Shown here: in pieces, positions 27,408 through 38,085 of the stretch
Layout: each line of letters opens with the position of its first letter
How positions within the stretch are numbered: position 1 is the first letter of the stretch
Assembly (NCBI RefSeq): GCF_026240945.1
Contig: NZ_JAPFPY010000002.1
Location: 62,001-126,000 of the forward strand
Source of the DNA: Mycolicibacterium sp. J2
GTDB lineage: Bacteria; Actinomycetota; Actinomycetes; Mycobacteriales; Mycobacteriaceae
Reading direction: 5' to 3'
Length of the DNA: 64,000 nucleotides
Position numbers and translations under genes: made by a program
The notes under the pieces: model-generated
The model's input: the letters and a program-made list of their open reading frames with translations, nothing else
The model's database searches: none
Told to the model about the DNA's origin: nothing

Positions 27408-28097
27408 TCAGTCCGCGCTGCGCCAGCCCCGCACCCCTACGGCGATCATCCGCATCTGTTTGACGGCTATGCGCTTGATCTCCTCCAGGGCGGCGGGGTC
27501 GGCGGCGTCCTCGGTGGTTTCCGCGATCGAGATCATGGCGTTGACGAACAGGTTGGCCAGGATGTTGAGATCCTCGCTGCTCCAATTCTTCAGACCGGGA
27601 AACCGGGCCAGGTCGATGGCGAGTTCGGAAGTGAGCAGCCGGATTTCGGTGCGAATGGCGTAGCGCAGCACGGCAACGCCGCTGGCCCGTTCGCGGGTGA
27701 TGAAGCGCCAGTGCTCGCGGCGCTCGCTGATGCTCGCGATCAGGATCTCGGCGGAGGATTCGATGACGTGGTTGGGGTCGAGCTTTCCGGCGCGCGCGCC
27801 GCGCAGCATGTCGCGCAGCGATCGGAAGGACTCGTCGATCAGCACCAGGCCGAGTGATTCCATCGAATCGAAATGCCGGTAGAAGGCTGCCGGCACGATT
27901 CCCGCCTTGCGAGTCACCTCGCGCAGGCTGAGCCCGGTGAAGCTGCCCTCCTCGAGCAGCTCCAGTGCGGCGGCGACGATCGCCCGGCGCGTGACCTCTT
28001 TGCGTTCCTCTCGGGACAGGGTGTCTCGCGACCGCGACCGACCCGAGCGCGCGGACCGCCCGGCGCGGGACTTCGGAGACTCGCTATCCACAACCAT
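27408..28097 (-). CDS. TetR family regulator of the adjacent desaturase operon
   Basis: TetR regulator, 229 aa from ATG 28097. A basic, serine-rich N-terminal tail precedes the helix-turn-helix (TRRAIVAAALELLEEG, then LSLREVTRKAGIVPAAFYRHFDSMESL). It is divergent from the reductase-desaturase pair, and two copies of a 16-bp palindromic sequence lie in the 150-bp gap. By analogy with mycobacterial TetR repressors of desaturase genes, it probably senses acyl-CoA or fatty acids and represses both directions. The ligand is inferred. Confidence 0.88.
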   Translation of the reverse strand: MVVDSESPKSRAGRSARSGRSRSRDTLSREERKEVTRRAIVAAALELLEEGSFTGLSLREVTRKAGIVPAAFYRHFDSMESLGLVLIDESFRSLRDMLRGARAGKLDPNHVIESSAEILIASISERREHWRFITRERASGVAVLRYAIRTEIRLLTSELAIDLARFPGLKNWSSEDLNILANLFVNAMISIAETTEDAADPAALEEIKRIAVKQMRMIAVGVRGWRSAD

Positions 28098-28162
28098 CGA
28101 GCCTACAACCGGATACTCCTCCGATTCGGCCGACGTTCCGGTGTCAAGTGTTTGTGAATTCA

Positions 28163-28178
28163 GAGTACGTATGTTCAC
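28163..28178. promoter_or_regulatory. TetR operator copy 1
   Basis: GAGTACGTATGTTCAC, matching copy 2 at 14 of 16 positions. It lies 66 bp upstream of the TetR start codon, where it could block the regulator's own promoter. Confidence 0.6.
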
Positions 28179-28239
28179 CGTGTTATGCCCGTCACAACCT
28201 GCTTGTTTTCCTTGACCATGCGCTTTGCGTCGATTCACA

Positions 28240-28255
28240 GTGTACATATGTTCAC
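28240..28255. promoter_or_regulatory. TetR operator copy 2, over the reductase start codon
   Basis: GTGTACATATGTTCAC is an almost perfect palindrome (14 of 16 symmetric positions) with the ATG of the reductase at its centre (28248). Bound repressor would cover the translation start and the early transcribed region. Its centre lies 77 bp from that of copy 1. Confidence 0.65.
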
Positions 28256-29315
28256 CGAAACGTTGACGCACAAGCTGCGCGACCGGGTGCTCCGGTCGCC
28301 GCTCCTGGATCTGCTCACGGGACCGCACGGCGTCGATCGCTACACCGAGATCGTCGATCCGGTGTGGATCAAGGGCGCCGCGCGCGCCAAGGTGGTGGCG
28401 GTCCGCCGCCAAAGCGCCCGCAGTGTCACGCTGACGCTGGAACCGAACGCCGCCTTCGCCGGATTCCGTGCCGGCCAGCACATCAACCTGTCCGTCGAGA
28501 TCGACGGCCGTCGCCGTACCCGGCCCTATTCGCCGGCCAACGCCGAAGGCAGCCGGCTGATCGAGTTGACCGTCGGTCTGCACGACGGCGGTCTTGTCTC
28601 CACCTATCTCTACGAGAACGCCAAGCCGGGCATGACCGTCGGTCTGGACTCCGTCGGCGGCGACTTCTCCATGCCCGACGAGCGGCCCCGGCGCATCCTA
28701 TTCGTCTCTGGCGGCAGTGGGATCACCCCGGTGATGTCGATGCTGCGGACGTTGCTCGCCGAAGGATTCACCGGGGAGATCGCGTTCGTCCACTACGCCC
28801 GGTCAGCCGAGGAGGCTTGCTACCGTGACGAACTCGACGCCCTGCCCGGGGTGAAGGTGCTGCACGGCTACACCCGCGACGATCGCGGCGCAGACCTGGA
28901 CGGGTACTTCGCCCCACATCACCTGTCGGCCGCCATGGCCGACCCCGAGGCGGTGTACGTGTGCGGCCCACCCGCGCTGGTCGACGCGGTGCGGACGTTG
29001 TGCCCGCAGGCGCTCTCGGAGAGCTTCGTTCCGCCCGTCTTCGCCGCCCCGGCGGATTCCAGCGGCGGCACGGTCACCTTCACCGGCAGCGGTGTCGAGG
29101 TCACCGACAGCGGAAAGACGTTGCTGGAGCAGGCCGAGGCGGCCGGCCTGAAACCCGACAGTGGCTGCCGGATGGGCATCTGCTTCAGCTGCACCAGGAC
29201 CAAAACCCAAGGCGCGGTGCGCAATCTGCTCAACGGCTCGGTGTCCACCGATGCCTGCGAAGACATCCGGATCTGCATCACCGCTCCCGTCGGTGATGTC
29301 GCGATCGACCTGTAG
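28248..29315 (+). CDS. Ferredoxin-type reductase partner of stearoyl-CoA desaturase
   Basis: A 355-aa reductase that takes electrons from NADPH through FAD to a 2Fe-2S centre for the desaturase encoded next. An FAD domain (RTRPYSPAN) is followed by an NAD(P) domain with FVSGGSGITPVMSML and VYVCGPPALVD. The C-terminal plant-type ferredoxin domain has the ligands CRMGICFSC, with the last Cys in TDACEDIRIC. The start ATG 28248 lies inside an operator; a longer frame from ATG 28185 would also include it and is less likely. The pair corresponds to Rv3230c-desA3 of M. tuberculosis. Confidence 0.93.
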   Translation: MFTETLTHKLRDRVLRSPLLDLLTGPHGVDRYTEIVDPVWIKGAARAKVVAVRRQSARSVTLTLEPNAAFAGFRAGQHINLSVEIDGRRRTRPYSPANAEGSRLIELTVGLHDGGLVSTYLYENAKPGMTVGLDSVGGDFSMPDERPRRILFVSGGSGITPVMSMLRTLLAEGFTGEIAFVHYARSAEEACYRDELDALPGVKVLHGYTRDDRGADLDGYFAPHHLSAAMADPEAVYVCGPPALVDAVRTLCPQALSESFVPPVFAAPADSSGGTVTFTGSGVEVTDSGKTLLEQAEAAGLKPDSGCRMGICFSCTRTKTQGAVRNLLNGSVSTDACEDIRICITAPVGDVAIDL

Positions 29316-29349
29316 ACGACCTGTTGACCCCGGACACGAAAGGCAAATC

Positions 29350-30459
29350 ATGACTACGCTCGAATTGCCCCGTACCTCTGCCGCGCCGGCCCCGGCGCCC
29401 GCCGCCGCGACATCGGCGAAGTACACGCTCACCCCCGAACAGTTCGAGGCGTTCGGCGCCGAACTCGACGCCATTCGCGAGCGCCAGCTGGCCGATCTCG
29501 GCGAACGCGACGCCGACTACATCCGCAAGATCATCAAATGGCAGCGCAGCCTGGAGGTCGGCGGGCGCGCCCTGCTGTTCCTGCCGCCGGCCTGTCCGAT
29601 CGGGACGGTGCTGCTGGGCCTGTCGAAGATCCTGGACAACATGGAAATCGGCCACAACGTCATGCACGGCCAGTACGACTGGATGGGCGATCCGGCGTTG
29701 CGCGGCCAGAACTTCGAGTGGGATTCGGCCTGCCCGTCCAATCAGTGGCGGCACTCGCACAACTACATGCACCACACCTACACCAACATCGTGGACCTGG
29801 ATCGCGACATCGGCTACGGCGTGCTGCGGATGAGCGAAGACCAGAAGTGGCATCCCTACTACCTGGGCAACCCGCTCTACGCGTTCCTGCTGATGGTGTT
29901 CTTCCAGTACGGCGTCGCGCTGCACGAGCTGGAGACCGAGCGCATCCGCGCCGGCGAGATCAAGCTGCGGGACAAGAAGGACATGCTCACCGAGATGTGG
30001 GCCAAGGTCAAGAAGCAGACCATCAAGGACTATGTCGCCTTCCCGCTGTTGGCCGGCCCGTTCGCGCCCTTCGTCTTCGCGGGCAACATGACCGCCAATC
30101 TGATGCGCAACGTGTGGTCCTACACCATCATCTTCTGCGGGCACTTCCCCGAGGGCACCCACGAGTTCACCGTGGAGGAGACCCGTGACGAGACCCGTGG
30201 CCAGTGGTACTACCGGCAGTTGCTGGGCTCGGCGAACCTGACTGGCGGCAAGTGGTTTCACATCTTCAGCGGCAACCTGTCGTTCCAGATCGAACACCAC
30301 CTGTTTCCGGATATCCCCGCGCACCGCTACGCCGAGATCTCCGGCGAGGTCAAGGAGATCTGCGGGCGCTACGGCCTGCCCTACAACAGCGGACCGCTGC
30401 CCACCCAGTTCTTCTCGGTGGTCAAGAAGATCTGCCGGCTGGCGCTGCCCTGGAAGTGA
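29350..30459 (+). CDS. desA3: Membrane stearoyl-CoA (delta-9) desaturase
   Basis: Membrane-bound di-iron acyl-CoA desaturase, 369 aa, making oleoyl from stearoyl-CoA with oxygen and the upstream reductase. The three histidine boxes are seen: HNVMHGQYDW, HSHNYMHHTY and IEHHLFPDIP. Hydrophobic segments (ALLFLPPACPIGTVLLGL; FLLMVFFQYGVAL; FPLLAGPFAPFVFAG) flank them. The ATG at 29350 follows a 34-base gap from the reductase gene. Expression should follow the TetR switch. Its stop abuts the stop of convergent nei2 with no gap. Confidence 0.95.
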   Translation: MTTLELPRTSAAPAPAPAAATSAKYTLTPEQFEAFGAELDAIRERQLADLGERDADYIRKIIKWQRSLEVGGRALLFLPPACPIGTVLLGLSKILDNMEIGHNVMHGQYDWMGDPALRGQNFEWDSACPSNQWRHSHNYMHHTYTNIVDLDRDIGYGVLRMSEDQKWHPYYLGNPLYAFLLMVFFQYGVALHELETERIRAGEIKLRDKKDMLTEMWAKVKKQTIKDYVAFPLLAGPFAPFVFAGNMTANLMRNVWSYTIIFCGHFPEGTHEFTVEETRDETRGQWYYRQLLGSANLTGGKWFHIFSGNLSFQIEHHLFPDIPAHRYAEISGEVKEICGRYGLPYNSGPLPTQFFSVVKKICRLALPWK

Positions 30460-31227
30460 TTACGCCGTCTGGCAATTCGGGCACCAATAGCTGATCCGGT
30501 CGCCGCTGTCGTCCACCTCGATGGTGGTACCGCAGCGGCGACACGGTTCGCCGGCCCGGCCGTACACCCACAGCTGTCGGCCGCGCCGGGTATCGCCGGT
30601 GGTGCAGCGGTTCCAGCGGGAGCGATTGAGCCACAACATGTCCCGAGCGCGCTGCACCAAACGCAGGGGGTCTTGGACGCTGTCCACCCGAGCGGTGGGC
30701 CTGCGGCCGAAGACGAAGCACAGCTCGTTGGCATACACATTGCCGACCCCGGCCATCACCCGCTGGTCCAGCAGGGCCGGCGCCAGCGGTCGGCCGGGAT
30801 CGGCGGTCAGGTTGCTCGCGGCCAGTCGCGGATCCCAGTCCGGGCCGAGCAGGTCCGGGCCGAGGTGGGCGACCACCTCCTGATCGCGGGCACGCTCCAG
30901 GACCTCCAGGATGCCCAGATCGATACCGGTGGCCAGGGTGTCGGCGGTGCCGAGGACGGCGCGGATGCGATGTGGCGCCACCCCGGCGGGACCGATCCGC
31001 CAGCTGCCCTCCATCTTCAGGTGTGAGTGGATGCTGGCGCCGCCGTCCTCGGGGCCGACCCGGATGAACAGGTGCTTGCCCCGGCTGACCACCTCCTCGA
31101 CCACCTGGCCGGACAGGTCCACCGTGGCGTAACGCGGTACCCGGATATCGCAGCGGGTCAACGTCTTTCCTGCCAGTGCCTGCCTCAGCTTGGCGGCAGT
31201 GTGGAAGACGGTGTCACCTTCGGGCAT
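30460..31227 (-). CDS. nei2: Endonuclease VIII-like DNA glycosylase
   Basis: Fpg/Nei family bifunctional glycosylase/AP lyase, 255 aa, removing oxidised pyrimidines. The N-terminus MPEGDTVF provides the catalytic Pro1 and Glu2 after Met removal. The helix-two-turn-helix has the [10 protein letters not shown] segment. The C-terminal zinc finger has [10 protein letters not shown] and CPNCQ. A central linker has the Lys of [10 protein letters not shown] small membrane gene and the Lhr helicase gene follow upstream in the same direction; in M. tuberculosis nei2 and lhr are also neighbours. Confidence 0.93.
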   Translation of the reverse strand: MPEGDTVFHTAAKLRQALAGKTLTRCDIRVPRYATVDLSGQVVEEVVSRGKHLFIRVGPEDGGASIHSHLKMEGSWRIGPAGVAPHRIRAVLGTADTLATGIDLGILEVLERARDQEVVAHLGPDLLGPDWDPRLAASNLTADPGRPLAPALLDQRVMAGVGNVYANELCFVFGRRPTARVDSVQDPLRLVQRARDMLWLNRSRWNRCTTGDTRRGRQLWVYGRAGEPCRRCGTTIEVDDSGDRISYWCPNCQTA

Positions 31228-31234
31228 ACCCCCA

Positions 31235-31717
31235 TTACACCGCAACCTCGGCGCGGTTCTTCTGGTGGCGGTGCTGACGGTCCAACACCCCGAAATAGAA
31301 CGCGTACGCGAAGGCGCAACTGGTGAACAGGCTGGAGACGAAGAACAGCCACGGCCGCCTGATCCCGCGCCGGTACCCGTCGACGACGGTGAACAGCGGC
31401 AGCAGGATGACGTTGATGATGGTGTAGTCCTGGCTGGCCGAACTGGCCGCGGGGTTGGTGTAGCCGAGCGCGATGAACTGTTGCCAGCTGCCCGGGCCCC
31501 AGAACGGGTTGCTCGACGGGGTCGCGTACTCGGCGACGAAGCGGGCGTTGAAGTAGTAGCCCAGGACGGTGGCGGCGATACCGACGACGTAGTAGGTCGC
31601 CTCGAGCACCGACACCTGCGGGCCGGTGGCGGGGTGGGCGAAGATGTCGCGGTTGGTGCGGACGATCCAGGCGATGACGGCGAATCCGAGCAGCAGGTGA
31701 ACGGCGAGCGAGACCAT
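31235..31717 (-). CDS. DUF2834-like four-helix membrane protein
   Basis: A 160-aa integral membrane protein with four hydrophobic helices: [16 protein letters not shown], then [17 protein letters not shown], then [18 protein letters not shown], then [20 protein letters not shown]. It resembles DUF2834-type proteins of unknown function. It is transcribed toward nei2 seven bases before that start codon, so the two may be co-transcribed. No catalytic motif is visible. Confidence 0.8.
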   Translation of the reverse strand: MVSLAVHLLLGFAVIAWIVRTNRDIFAHPATGPQVSVLEATYYVVGIAATVLGYYFNARFVAEYATPSSNPFWGPGSWQQFIALGYTNPAASSASQDYTIINVILLPLFTVVDGYRRGIRRPWLFFVSSLFTSCAFAYAFYFGVLDRQHRHQKNRAEVAV

Positions 31718-31774
31718 GCCGTCAGTATGGCCCCCGCGACGGCATGTTTTGTCAAATTTGACATTACTCGGGGT

Positions 31775-34700
31775 TCAGCGCAGGCGTAGTCCACGCGGAG
31801 TCCTGGCGAAACCGGCCTCGGTCAGCGCCTCCTGCGCTGCCTCGCGTGCCTCGTCGGCCCCCGGGTCGTGCACCGAGACCCCGTTGACCCGCTCCACCAC
31901 CAACGACGGAAGGCGGCGCTCGTGCACCAGCCCGGCCAGCGCACCGGCCGCCGCCTGCTGCGCGCCCGACTCGGCCCCGAAACTCAGCAGCGAGCGCCCG
32001 CCGCGCTCCAGGAACCACACCAGCCGGCCGTCGACCAGCACCACCAGCGCACCGGCCTTGCGGCCCGGGCGGAAGTCGCCGCACGCCGGCCAGGGCAGGG
32101 CGGCGCCGTAGGGATTGGCCGGATCCGTCGCCGCCAGGACGACGGCGTGCCATTCGGGCCGTTCCGGGTCCACCCCGTCCAGATAACTGCGCAGCCGGTC
32201 GACGGTCGAGGCGGCGGCGAACTGTGCGCCACCGAGTGATTCGATGAAATAGCCGCGCTGGCACCGCCCCGCGTCCTCGAAGGCGGTGAGCACCTTGTAC
32301 AGCATCGCGAATCCGCCGGGGAAGCCCTCCGTGGCCCCGCGGGTCAGCACTCCGTGCCGGTTGAGCAGCAGCTCGGCCTGGAAGTGGCTGCGCACAGTGG
32401 AATCCAGCTCCGGCGCCGGTAGTGCCGACCAACGGCCGGACACCTTCGGATCGGCACGCGAGGTGGGGTGCGCGACGCGATAGCGGCTCAGCCGGGGCGG
32501 GCTCTTGTGTTGCCGGTGCGCGGGAGCCCGGCGCGACCCGTGCAGCACCGCACGCACCGGCGCGAACGTGTCACCGGTGACCCAGCCCGCCCAGATCAGC
32601 TCCCACAGTGCGGCGGTGAAGGCGTCGTCCTTGCCCGGCTCGGCCAGCTGCCGGAAGAAATAGGCACCGCCGACCGAGAGGGTGTCCAGGATGCCGCGGT
32701 GCACGTCGGTGAACTCGATCTCCGCCGGAGCGGCCAACGTCAACGGCGCCGACTCGGCGAGGTGAAACGCCACCCACCCGTCCGCGGCGCCGATCTGCCC
32801 GGCGCCGGACCAGGTGACCTCACCGGAGGCCAGCAGTTCGTCGAGCATGGCGGGTTGGTAGTCGGCCACCCGTTGGGGCAGGACGAGCGATTCGACCGCC
32901 GAGGCGGGTAGTGCCACCCCGGCCAGCTGCTCGATGACGGCGGCCAGCCCGTCGATCCCGCGGTTGTGTGCGGACGAGACATGCTGCCAGGCGGGCAGGA
33001 ATCGACCGTAGGCCGCCGGGCTGACCGGCTCCACCGCGGCCCGCAGCGCGGCCAGCGAGCGGCGCCGCAGGATCTTCAGAACCGTTGCATCACACCACTG
33101 TTCACGCGCCGTGGCGACGGCTGCCGACGGGGCGTCGCTGAACTCACCGCGCACCAGTTTGCCGTCGGCGGCCAACCGGCCCAACACGTCGGCGGTGACC
33201 CGCAACCCGAGGCCGAACCGGGCTGCCGCCTCGTCGGTGCTGAACGGCCCTCGGGTGCGCGCGTAGCGGCCGAGCAGCTCACCCAGCGGGTCGTCCACGC
33301 TCTCCAGGAACGTCGCCGGCACCCCGACCGGAACCGCCACCCCGACCCCGTCACGCAGCAGGCCGATGTCCTCGATGGACGCCCACCAGGTCGCCCCGGC
33401 GAACGACACCGTCAACGCCCGCCGGGCGGTGCGCAGCCCCTCCAGCCAGCCACCGATATCGTCGGCCGCGCACCGGGCCTTTAGCTCCTCCTCGGTCAAC
33501 GGGCCGAGCAGTCGCAGCAGGTCGGCGATGCCCTCGGCATCACGGGCGTGCCGTTCGGGATCGAGGTGCTGCAACTGTCGAGTGGTGGTCGCGGTCACAT
33601 CGGGATCGAGCAGATCGCGCAACTCCACCCGGCCCAGCAGTTCGGCCAGCAGCACGCTGTCCAGGGACAGTGCCGCCGCCCGGCGCTCGGCCAGGGGGCT
33701 GTCGCCTTCGTACATGAAGGCACCCACGTAGCCGAAGAGCACCGACGCGGCGAACGGTGACGGGGTGGTGGTTTCCACGTCCACCAGCCGCACTCGGCGC
33801 TGGGCTATCCGGTTCATCAGATCGGTCAACGCCGGCACGTCGTAGACGTCCTGCAGGCATTCCCGGACCGTCTCCAGAACGATGGGGAAGTCCGGATACT
33901 TGCGTGCGATATCGAGCAGTTGCGCGGCACGCTGACGTTGATGCCACAGCGGTGAGCGTTTGCCGGGGTGGCGCCGCGGCAGCAGCAGTGCGCGCGCCGC
34001 GCACTCGCGGAAGCGGGAGGCGAACAGTGCGGACCCGCCCACCTCGGCCGTCACGATCGGCTCGATCTCGTCGGCGTCGAACACGAAAATATCGGGCCCG
34101 GGCGGCTTTTCGTCGGTATCGGGGAGCCGCACGATGATGCCGTCGTCGGAGGCGGTGGGTTTTTCGTCGATGCCGTAGCGCTCATGCAGCCGGCGCGACA
34201 CCGCCAGCGCCAGGGGCCCGTGCACCCGCAGTCCGTACGGCGAGTGCAGGATGATCCGCCAGTCGCCCAGTTCATCGTGGAAACGCTCCACCACCAGGGT
34301 GGCGTCGGTGGGTACCACCCCGGTGGCCTCGCGCTGCTCGTCGAGCAACTGCCACAGGTTGTCGGTGGCGTAATCGTCGAAACCTGTTTCCCGGCATCGC
34401 ACCTCGAAATCGTCGCGGCCCAGGGCTGCGAGCTCGCCGGTGAACCTGCCCACTGCGGCACCCAGTTCGGCGGGCCTGCCCACGCTGTCGCCACGCCAGA
34501 ACGGCAACCGCGCGGGCTGTCCGGGGGCCGGTAGCACCATCACGCGGTCATGGGTGATCTCGGTGATCCGCCAGCTGGTCGCGCCGAGGGAGATCACATC
34601 ACCGGGACGTGACTCGTAGACCATCTCCTCGTCGAGCTCTCCTACCCGAGAGGGCTTTTCGGTGGCGAGGTAGACGGTGAACATGCCGCGGTCGGGTATC

Positions 34701-36268
34701 GACCCGCCGGAGGTGACGGCCAACCGCTGCGCTCCGGGGCGCGCGGTCAGGCTGCCGTGATCTCGGTCGTACACCAGGCGGGGACGCAGCTCGGCGAATT
34801 CGGTGGAGGGGTACTTGCCGGACAGCAGGTCCAACGTCGCCTCGAACGCGCTGCGCGGTAGCGTCGCGAACGGCGCGCTGCGCCGGACCGTGTCGAACCA
34901 GGCCTCCGCGTCAAGGGGCTCCAGCGCGGCCGCGGCCACCGTGTGTTGGGCCAGTATGTCGAGCGGATTGGCAGGCACTGCCATGGTTTCGATCTCGCCG
35001 GCCTGCATGCGGTGCACCGTGACCGCGCAGTCGATCAGGTCGGTGCGGTGATTCGGGAACAGCACACCCTGCGATATCTCGCCGACCTGATGGCCGGCCC
35101 GGCCGATGCGCTGGAGCCCGCTGGCCACCGACGGGGGCGCCGACACCTGGATCACCAGATCGACCGCGCCCATGTCGATACCCAACTCCAGGCTGGAGGT
35201 GGCGACGACGGCCCGCAGGCGCCCGCTCTTCAGGTCGTCCTCCACCGCGGCTCGCTGCTCCTTGCTCACCGAACCGTGGTGGGCGCGCGCGAGCAGCGTG
35301 GGCGCGCCGTGGCTCTGGCCGCTGGCCATCAGCTGGGCGGGCGCCCCACCGCCCACCTTCGGATTATGCGACTCGGGCAGCTCGATCCCGCTGCGCTCGG
35401 CATGGATCTCGTTGAGCCGTGAGGTGAGCCGCTCGGCGAGGCGCCGGGAGTTGGCGAACACGATCGAGGACCGGTGCGCTTCGATCAGGTCGACGATGCG
35501 TTCCTCGACATCCGGCCAGATCGAGTTGTCGGCCAGATTCGCCATATCCGGCACCGGCACCTGAACCTTGAGGTCGAAGGTCTTGTCGGCGGGCGGGGCG
35601 ACGATGGTCGTGGGAGCGGCGCCGGCCAGGAAACGCGCCACCTCCTCCGGTGGACGCACCGTCGCCGAGAGGCCGATGCGCTGGGCGGGCGCATCGAGCA
35701 GGGCATCCAGTCTTTCCAGCGAAAGCGCAAGGTGTGCGCCGCGTTTGGTGCCCGCGACGGCGTGCACCTCGTCGATGATCACGGTGTGCACGGTGGCCAG
35801 CGTGTCGCGGGCCGACGACGTCAGCATCAAGAACAGTGACTCGGGGGTGGTGATGAGCACGTCGGGCGGTGTGGTGACGAGTGCGCGACGCTGCTGCGGT
35901 GTGGTGTCACCGGACCGCACGCCGACGGTGATGTCCGGGGCCGGCTCACCGAGACGTTCGGCCACCCGCGCAATCCCGGTGAGCGGGGTACGCAAGTTGC
36001 GCTCGACGTCCACGGCCAGCGCCTTCAGCGGTGACACGTAGAGCACCTTCGTGCCGCGGCTCCGCGCGCCGCGGGCCAGCCCGTCGATGGCCCATAGGAA
36101 TGCGGCCAGCGTCTTGCCCGACCCGGTAGGCGCGATGACGAGCGTGTGCTTGCCGTCGGCGATGGCCGTCCAGGCCTGTGCCTGAGCGGCGGTGGGGGCG
36201 GGGAAGGTGCCCGTGAACCACTGCCGGGTCAGCTCGCTGAACCGGCCGAGTGGATCGGGGGTCACCAT
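31775..36268 (-). CDS. lhr: Lhr family ATP-dependent helicase
   Basis: Long hel308-related superfamily 2 helicase, 1,497 aa, a 3'-to-5' DNA translocase and RNA:DNA unwinding enzyme in mycobacteria linked to DNA repair. The helicase core has [15 protein letters not shown] (Walker A), IIDEVHAV (Walker B, DEVH), [14 protein letters not shown] and [11 protein letters not shown] (motif VI), all in the first 430 residues. The winged-helix module and a very long C-terminal domain follow as in Lhr. The start is the ATG at 36268 ([17 protein letters not shown]); the longer frame reading into the TetR gene is spurious. Confidence 0.95.
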   Translation of the reverse strand: MVTPDPLGRFSELTRQWFTGTFPAPTAAQAQAWTAIADGKHTLVIAPTGSGKTLAAFLWAIDGLARGARSRGTKVLYVSPLKALAVDVERNLRTPLTGIARVAERLGEPAPDITVGVRSGDTTPQQRRALVTTPPDVLITTPESLFLMLTSSARDTLATVHTVIIDEVHAVAGTKRGAHLALSLERLDALLDAPAQRIGLSATVRPPEEVARFLAGAAPTTIVAPPADKTFDLKVQVPVPDMANLADNSIWPDVEERIVDLIEAHRSSIVFANSRRLAERLTSRLNEIHAERSGIELPESHNPKVGGGAPAQLMASGQSHGAPTLLARAHHGSVSKEQRAAVEDDLKSGRLRAVVATSSLELGIDMGAVDLVIQVSAPPSVASGLQRIGRAGHQVGEISQGVLFPNHRTDLIDCAVTVHRMQAGEIETMAVPANPLDILAQHTVAAAALEPLDAEAWFDTVRRSAPFATLPRSAFEATLDLLSGKYPSTEFAELRPRLVYDRDHGSLTARPGAQRLAVTSGGSIPDRGMFTVYLATEKPSRVGELDEEMVYESRPGDVISLGATSWRITEITHDRVMVLPAPGQPARLPFWRGDSVGRPAELGAAVGRFTGELAALGRDDFEVRCRETGFDDYATDNLWQLLDEQREATGVVPTDATLVVERFHDELGDWRIILHSPYGLRVHGPLALAVSRRLHERYGIDEKPTASDDGIIVRLPDTDEKPPGPDIFVFDADEIEPIVTAEVGGSALFASRFRECAARALLLPRRHPGKRSPLWHQRQRAAQLLDIARKYPDFPIVLETVRECLQDVYDVPALTDLMNRIAQRRVRLVDVETTTPSPFAASVLFGYVGAFMYEGDSPLAERRAAALSLDSVLLAELLGRVELRDLLDPDVTATTTRQLQHLDPERHARDAEGIADLLRLLGPLTEEELKARCAADDIGGWLEGLRTARRALTVSFAGATWWASIEDIGLLRDGVGVAVPVGVPATFLESVDDPLGELLGRYARTRGPFSTDEAAARFGLGLRVTADVLGRLAADGKLVRGEFSDAPSAAVATAREQWCDATVLKILRRRSLAALRAAVEPVSPAAYGRFLPAWQHVSSAHNRGIDGLAAVIEQLAGVALPASAVESLVLPQRVADYQPAMLDELLASGEVTWSGAGQIGAADGWVAFHLAESAPLTLAAPAEIEFTDVHRGILDTLSVGGAYFFRQLAEPGKDDAFTAALWELIWAGWVTGDTFAPVRAVLHGSRRAPAHRQHKSPPRLSRYRVAHPTSRADPKVSGRWSALPAPELDSTVRSHFQAELLLNRHGVLTRGATEGFPGGFAMLYKVLTAFEDAGRCQRGYFIESLGGAQFAAASTVDRLRSYLDGVDPERPEWHAVVLAATDPANPYGAALPWPACGDFRPGRKAGALVVLVDGRLVWFLERGGRSLLSFGAESGAQQAAAGALAGLVHERRLPSLVVERVNGVSVHDPGADEAREAAQEALTEAGFARTPRGLRLR

Positions 36269-36324
36269 TCGTCCATAGTGCCGGGAGGGTCCGACAAGTT
36301 GGCGATCGGCAGCGTAATCGCTCG

Positions 36325-36975
36325 TCAGCGGGCGTCGGGTTGGACGGCGGCGACCAATGCGCCGGGAATGCCAGGAACCCGGCCGAGGGCGTCCAGCAGG
36401 GCGTGCGCACACGTGTCTGCGACGAAATCGCCGCCCATCGTCGGGTCGAGCACCCGCTGGCGGCAGAACTCGAAGGTGAACGCCAACCAGGCATACACCG
36501 TGACGCGCAGGTCGCGGGCGAGTTCCGGGGCGGGCGCGGCGCCGCACGCATCGGTGATGGCGGCGATGATGCGGTCGGCTTGGCGGTCGTTGTCCAGTTC
36601 GTCGATGCCGCGCAGCACCGGGTCGGCCCGGCCCATCCCCATATAGGCCGCCCAGGCCCCGTGCGGATGCTCCTCGTCGTACCGCAGGTAGGCCAGCACC
36701 CCGGCGCGCAGTTGGTCGAAAAGACTCTGACCGGGTTCGGGTGCCTTGTTGGTGGCCTCGAACAGGCGCTCGCCTTCATTGCGGACCACCGCGGCGAAGA
36801 AGGCGCGTTTGTCCGGGAAATAGTGGTACATCAGCGCACGGGAGATCCCGGCGCGTTCGGCGATCTCGTCGATGCGGACCTCGTCATAGGGGCGCTGCCC
36901 GAACACCTCGGCGCCGAGGGTCAGCAACTCGGTCCGCCGGTCGTCGGGGGACAGGCGTCGCCGTGAGGCACCCAT
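36325..36975 (-). CDS. TetR family transcriptional regulator
   Basis: TetR regulator, 216 aa. The helix-turn-helix is visible in YDEVRIDEIAERAGISRALMYHYFPDKRAFFAAV (split by the turn at GIS). The C-terminal ligand domain is helical with no family-specific motif. It sits 56 bp upstream of lhr in the same direction and next to an SDR; as I recall, a TetR gene also precedes lhr in M. tuberculosis. A TACGAT hexamer six bases before the ATG suggests a leaderless transcript. Target unknown. Confidence 0.88.
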   Translation of the reverse strand: MGASRRRLSPDDRRTELLTLGAEVFGQRPYDEVRIDEIAERAGISRALMYHYFPDKRAFFAAVVRNEGERLFEATNKAPEPGQSLFDQLRAGVLAYLRYDEEHPHGAWAAYMGMGRADPVLRGIDELDNDRQADRIIAAITDACGAAPAPELARDLRVTVYAWLAFTFEFCRQRVLDPTMGGDFVADTCAHALLDALGRVPGIPGALVAAVQPDAR

Positions 36976-37017
36976 GCGGAGATCGTAATGGGCACGTGTT
37001 CAACAGCAATGCCCGCG

Positions 37018-37815
37018 TCACCCACCCAGCGAGCGCTGATACCGGCGCATCCCGGCGATCCAGCGCTCATAATCGGCGCCTTTGCCGCGGTACATGTCCA
37101 GCACCGCCGGGTGCGGCAGCACGAGGAACCGGTCGTCGCGCACTCCGGCCAGCGTCGCGGCGGCCACCTGATCGGCGCTGAGCACCTCACCAGCGGTGGT
37201 GACCGCGGCACCGGCGACCCTGGTGGCCGCGTCGGTGGAGTCGGTGATGCCGCCGAGAAGGGGCGTGGCGACACCCATCGGGCATACGCAGGTGACACCG
37301 ATCCCGTTGTCGCCGTAGGTGATGGCCAGCCACTCGGCGAAGCCGACGGCGGCGTGTTTGCTGACGGCGTACCCGGCTGCGCCGACCTGAGAGAGCAGAC
37401 CGGCGGCCGAGGCGATGCTGACGAAATGCCCGCTGCCACGCTGTAACCATTCCGGGACGAGCGCGTCGGCGGCACGGATGTGCGCGCGCAGGTTCACCGC
37501 CAGGATGCGGTCCCAGTCGCCGTCGCTGCCCAGTCCGGGGGCGCCGATGATGCCGGCGTTGGCGACATAGATGTCGACGGGCCCGAAGGACGCCCGCGCG
37601 GTGTCGATCAGCGCGGCGATGCCCTCGACCGATGCGGCGTCGGCCCGCACCCCCACCGCCCCGGCACCGATCGCTTCGGCGGTCACGGCAACGGCGTCAC
37701 CGTCGACATCGCCGGCCACCACCGACGCGCCGGCCCCGGCCAACGCCTCCGCCAGCGCCCGTCCGATACCCGAGCCGGCTCCGGTGATGACGGCCACGCT
37801 GCCCTCGATCCTCAT
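37018..37815 (-). CDS. Short-chain dehydrogenase/reductase
   Basis: SDR oxidoreductase, 265 aa. It has TGAGSGIGRALAEAL at the N-terminal nucleotide loop, an acidic GDVDGD after beta2 (suggests NAD), NAG, and the catalytic SIASAAG...YAVSKHA (Tyr near residue 151, Lys near 155). A C-terminal extension ending in MYRGKGADYERWIAGMRRYQ is unusual for small SDRs and could be a substrate lid. It reads in the same direction as the TetR gene 42 bp downstream and may be regulated by it. Substrate unknown. Confidence 0.88.
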   Translation of the reverse strand: MRIEGSVAVITGAGSGIGRALAEALAGAGASVVAGDVDGDAVAVTAEAIGAGAVGVRADAASVEGIAALIDTARASFGPVDIYVANAGIIGAPGLGSDGDWDRILAVNLRAHIRAADALVPEWLQRGSGHFVSIASAAGLLSQVGAAGYAVSKHAAVGFAEWLAITYGDNGIGVTCVCPMGVATPLLGGITDSTDAATRVAGAAVTTAGEVLSADQVAAATLAGVRDDRFLVLPHPAVLDMYRGKGADYERWIAGMRRYQRSLGG

Positions 37816-37916
37816 GGGATCTGTCTACCGTACGAAAGGATCTTCAGGCGCACCCGGTTCCGGGTCGGGCAGGCGTGTGACAGCGCCCTTGCACTCGATC
37901 ACCGGCAGGCGTACGA

Positions 37917-37932
37917 TAGAACATACGTTCGA
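37917..37932. promoter_or_regulatory. LexA SOS box upstream of 13E12-type HNH gene
   Basis: TAGAACATACGTTCGA matches the mycobacterial SOS consensus (TCGAAC-N4-GTTCGA) with a perfect GAAC-ATAC-GTTC core and one outer mismatch. A TACGAT -10-like hexamer overlaps its left edge. It lies 153 bp before the HNH gene start, within a 270-bp gap that otherwise shows only a 32-codon open frame (37938-38035) of doubtful meaning. Confidence 0.75.
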
Positions 37933-38085
37933 AAAAATGGTCGCCCGCGATCGACACTCACGGGCTTTGCCGCGACTGATGGTCGCCGAGGGTACGACGG
38001 TCCTTTTCGAGGACTGTGAGAACCGATTTGCCTAGCTGATGCCTGAAACGTGTTTCTGCCTAAAGGTATTCGAAAGGTTCCCGGC

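Noticed and set aside
31775..36547. Longer Lhr start at 36547
   Set aside because: The extra codons run through the TetR gene in another frame, and the family N-terminus begins at ATG 36268.
37938..38035. 32-codon leader peptide after the SOS box
   Set aside because: No ribosome binding site or conserved pattern is visible; it is reported only as a doubtful frame.
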